Both the position numbers and the translations under genes were made by a program. Positions 6,237-7,963 of a stretch of 7,963 bases of DNA are shown piece after piece (within the stretch, counting starts at the first letter, position 1; each line of letters opens with the position of its first letter). The notes under the pieces were generated by a model, which saw nothing but the letters and a program-made list of their open reading frames with translations, did no database searches and was not told where the DNA came from. This stretch comes from Alphaproteobacteria bacterium. Lineage in GTDB: Bacteria; Pseudomonadota; Alphaproteobacteria; Rhodobacterales; Rhodobacteraceae. Location: assembly GCA_003694465.1 (NCBI GenBank), contig RFKM01000130.1, positions 1 to 7,963 on the forward strand, given 5' to 3'.

Positions 6237-7061
6237 ATGACCGAGCGCCCCTACGCCACGCCCCCCGCCGGACTGCCGCCGCAATCGGCGCTGCTCACCG
6301 GGCGGGCAGTGTTTACCGAAGCCTATGCGGTGATCCCCGCCGGAACCCTGCGCGACATCGTCGTCACCGCCCTGCCGCACTGGCAAAAGGCCCGGTTCTG
6401 GGTGCTCGCCCGCCCGATGACCGGCTTTGCCGAGACCTTCTCGCATTACATCGGCGAACTGGCGCCGGGGGGCGGGTCGGACCGGCCCGAGCCGAACCCC
6501 GCCGCCGAAGCGGTGCTCTTCGTCACTGGCGGCGCGCTCGTGCTCACGCTCGAGGGCGCCCGCCACGCCCTCGCCCCCGGGGGCTATGCCTACCTGCCGC
6601 CGGGCGCCGACTGGACTCTGGAAAACACCGCCGATGCGCCCGCCACCTTCCACTGGATCCGCAAGCGCTATGTCGCCGTCGAGGGCATCGCCGCGCCCGA
6701 GGCCTTTGTCACCAACGAGCGCGACATCGCCCCCGAGCCGATGCCCGCGACCGAAGGCCGCTGGGCGACGACCCGCTTCGTCGACCCCACCGACACGCGC
6801 CACGACATGCATGTCAACATCGTCACCCTCCAGCCCGGGGCGGTGATCCCCTTCCTTGAAACCCACGTCATGGAGCACGGGCTCTATGTGCTGCAGGGCA
6901 AGGGCGTCTACCGGCTCAACCGCGACTGGGTCGAGGTCGAGGCCGGCGATTACATGTGGCTGAGGGCCTTCTGCCCGCAGGCCTGCTACGCCGGCGGCCC
7001 CGAGCCCTTCCGCTACCTGCTCTACAAGGACATGAACCGCCACGCGGCGCTCGATCTATAG
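6237..7061 (+). CDS. allE: (S)-ureidoglycine aminohydrolase, bicupin
   Basis: Manganese-dependent enzyme that converts (S)-ureidoglycine to (S)-ureidoglycolate with release of ammonia. The 274 residues form two cupin domains. The N-terminal half (about 40-150) has the cupin signature FVTGGALVLTLEGARHALAPG but lacks a full metal-ligand set. The C-terminal cupin carries ExHxxxH as Glu208, His210 and His214 (LETHVMEH) and a later Gln248 in CPQACYAGG. The 40-residue Glu-Gln spacing matches the Mn ligands known for the plant enzyme, as does YLLYKDMNRH near the end. The ATG at 6237 follows GGAG at 6227-6230. It lies 46 bases after allA, a gap holding a tandem CGCAACC pair (6213-6226), and is probably in the same operon. 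The symbol ylbA is also used. Confidence 0.93.
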   Translation: MTERPYATPPAGLPPQSALLTGRAVFTEAYAVIPAGTLRDIVVTALPHWQKARFWVLARPMTGFAETFSHYIGELAPGGGSDRPEPNPAAEAVLFVTGGALVLTLEGARHALAPGGYAYLPPGADWTLENTADAPATFHWIRKRYVAVEGIAAPEAFVTNERDIAPEPMPATEGRWATTRFVDPTDTRHDMHVNIVTLQPGAVIPFLETHVMEHGLYVLQGKGVYRLNRDWVEVEAGDYMWLRAFCPQACYAGGPEPFRYLLYKDMNRHAALDL

Positions 7062-7217
7062 GGCACGCCCGGGGGGCCTGCGGCAATATGCGCTGTCGGA
7101 CCCCGCGGCGAGGTGCGTTATCATACACTTACGAAGAACGAGTCCGCGCGCGTCAGCGCATGACCCCCGCAAAGGCCAGTTGATGCAAACGGCGCTCATT
7201 GGAATGGAGGGCCTGTC
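7062..7217. other. Intergenic stretch before the repeat-protein gene
   Basis: I see no gene in these 156 bases. The start is G/C-rich (7062-7080) without a clear stem plus T-tract, so no convincing terminator for the urate operon. A local A/T-rich patch at 7117-7132 (containing TTATCATACACTTA) stands out and could include a -10 box such as TATCAT (7119-7124), but I find no good -35 at the right distance. GGAGG at 7206-7210, seven bases before the next ATG, is a strong ribosome binding site. Confidence 0.5.
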
Positions 7218-7963
7218 ATGGCAACGCCGAGCAAGTGGGGAAGCGAGTTCCTCGTCAACACCTCGACCGACAACACCCAACATCAACCAAGCATCGTCGC
7301 GCTGGCCGATGGCCGCTTCGTTGCTGTCTGGGAGGACTACAGCGGCAGCGGCACGGACACCTCGTTCGCCGCAATCCGCGCGCAGTTGTTCGCGGCCGAT
7401 GGCACGAAGATTGGCGGCGAGATCGACGTGAATACGATCACCTCGTCCTTTCAGCAGTTACCCGCGGTGCTCGCCCTCGCCAACGGCGGATTTGCCGTTT
7501 CCTGGACGGACTACAGCAACTCCGCGGATGACCCCAGCAATTCTGCGATCCGCGCCCAGGTGTTCGGCCCCGACGGCACCCCGGTCGGTGCCGAGTTCCG
7601 GGTCAACACCACAATAGCGAGTGGGCAGTATGCAACGGACATGGCGGCGCTGGCCGATGGGGGTTTCGTTATCACCTTCTCCGACGATAGCCAGACCGCC
7701 TCGGATACATCCTCCCTGTCCGTCCGCGCCCAGATCTACAATGCGGACGGCACGCCGCGCGGCGATGAATTCGTGGTCAACACCACAACCGCCGACATGC
7801 AGAACATGCCCAGTGTCACCGCGCTGGCCGACGGGCGCTTCGTGGTGGCCTTTACCGACTACAGCAAAACCGGCGGCGACACCGACAGCGCGGCCATCCG
7901 CGCCCAGGTCTTCAACCCGGATGGCACGCCTTCGGGCGCCGAATTCCTCGTGAACACCACGAC
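7218..7963 (+). CDS. Start of a large tandem-repeat protein, probably secreted or surface type (3' end beyond window)
   Basis: The frame is open from the ATG at 7218-7220 to the window edge (248 codons plus two bases), with a strong GGAGG site upstream. After nine leading residues the protein consists of units of exactly 58 residues, starting at Glu10, 68, 126, 184 and 242. Each unit reads roughly E-F/I-x-V-N-T, a variable stretch, AVLALANGGF/VTALADGRF, then hydrophobic V-x-[WF]-x-D-[YD]-S, an Asp/Ser/Thr/Gly-rich loop, IRAQVF and a DGTP turn. Predicted strands alternate with turns, about four per unit, consistent with a beta-propeller blade or solenoid (inference). There is no signal peptide. 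Such repeats, in my recollection, often occur in very large RTX/type-I-secreted proteins of marine alphaproteobacteria, whose secretion signal is C-terminal and so would be outside the window. Codon choice is slightly less G/C-strict than in the neighbours (ACA, ATA, TTA appear). Function is not recognised. Confidence 0.85.
   Translation, partial: MATPSKWGSEFLVNTSTDNTQHQPSIVALADGRFVAVWEDYSGSGTDTSFAAIRAQLFAADGTKIGGEIDVNTITSSFQQLPAVLALANGGFAVSWTDYSNSADDPSNSAIRAQVFGPDGTPVGAEFRVNTTIASGQYATDMAALADGGFVITFSDDSQTASDTSSLSVRAQIYNADGTPRGDEFVVNTTTADMQNMPSVTALADGRFVVAFTDYSKTGGDTDSAAIRAQVFNPDGTPSGAEFLVNTT
7245..7963 (+). repeat. In-frame tandem repeats, 174 bp per unit
   Basis: Units begin at 7245, 7419, 7593, 7767 and 7941 (the last one cut by the window edge), each 174 bases with no insertion or deletion among the four complete units. 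The best conserved blocks at DNA level code for VNTT, AL-A-DG-F, IRAQ and DGTP. The remaining codons have diverged, so this is an old duplication under protein-level constraint rather than a recent identical array. Confidence 0.85.

Noticed and set aside
5531..7043. Long minus-strand open frames opposite allA and the ureidoglycine aminohydrolase gene
   Set aside because: They are shadows: both opposite-strand genes have conserved motifs, correct family lengths and ribosome binding or overlap signals.
7180..7953. Several short plus-strand open frames overlapping the repeat protein
   Set aside because: They are Arg/Ser/Pro-rich out-of-frame readings of the repeats; the frame from 7218 is continuous and keeps a 58-residue register.
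1..7963. CRISPR array, tRNA/rRNA, insertion sequence, phage or defence system
   Set aside because: I saw no short direct repeats with unique spacers, no cloverleaf with CCA/T-loop signals, no transposase motifs or terminal inverted repeats, and no nuclease or toxin genes.

Overview
The window looks like chromosomal DNA from a GC-rich alphaproteobacterium, most likely of the Rhodobacterales/Rhodobacteraceae. The grounds are strong G/C bias at third codon positions, a hisB-hisH-hisA cluster carrying a DUF2147 gene, a membrane-bound cytochrome-c urate oxidase rather than a soluble uricase, and an intergenic G/C hairpin plus ATATTTCGGGAAAGATGAA-type element that I associate with this group. The assignment is inference; no rRNA or other marker gene is present.

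Left part (1-2456): histidine biosynthesis on the minus strand, in transcription order hisB, hisH, then hisA, which runs off the left edge only a few residues before its expected end. hisB and hisH overlap by four bases (GTGA). Between hisH and hisA lies a gene on the opposite strand for a secreted DUF2147 protein, so the his genes are not a simple contiguous run here.

Middle part (2591-7061): an almost complete urate-to-glyoxylate degradation cluster arranged around a divergent promoter region at 4185-4289. Leftward run 5-hydroxyisourate hydrolase (uraH) and the membrane urate oxidase with a C-terminal cytochrome c domain (puuD). Rightward run a fused allantoinase-OHCU decarboxylase (puuE-uraD), ureidoglycolate lyase (allA, overlapping by GTGA) and (S)-ureidoglycine aminohydrolase (allE type). 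Together they would act in the order urate -> 5-hydroxyisourate (PuuD) -> OHCU (UraH) -> (S)-allantoin (UraD domain) -> allantoate (PuuE domain) -> [allantoate amidohydrolase, not in this window] -> ureidoglycolate (AllE) -> glyoxylate + urea (AllA). No regulator, transporter or xanthine dehydrogenase gene is visible.

Right part (7062-7963): a 156-bp gene-free stretch, then the start of a large open frame that runs off the right edge. It encodes a tandem-repeat protein whose visible part has four complete units of exactly 58 residues (174 bp) plus the start of a fifth. It has no N-terminal signal peptide and resembles the repeat regions of large type-I-secreted or RTX-like surface proteins. 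Its function is unknown, and it is the least explained item in the window.
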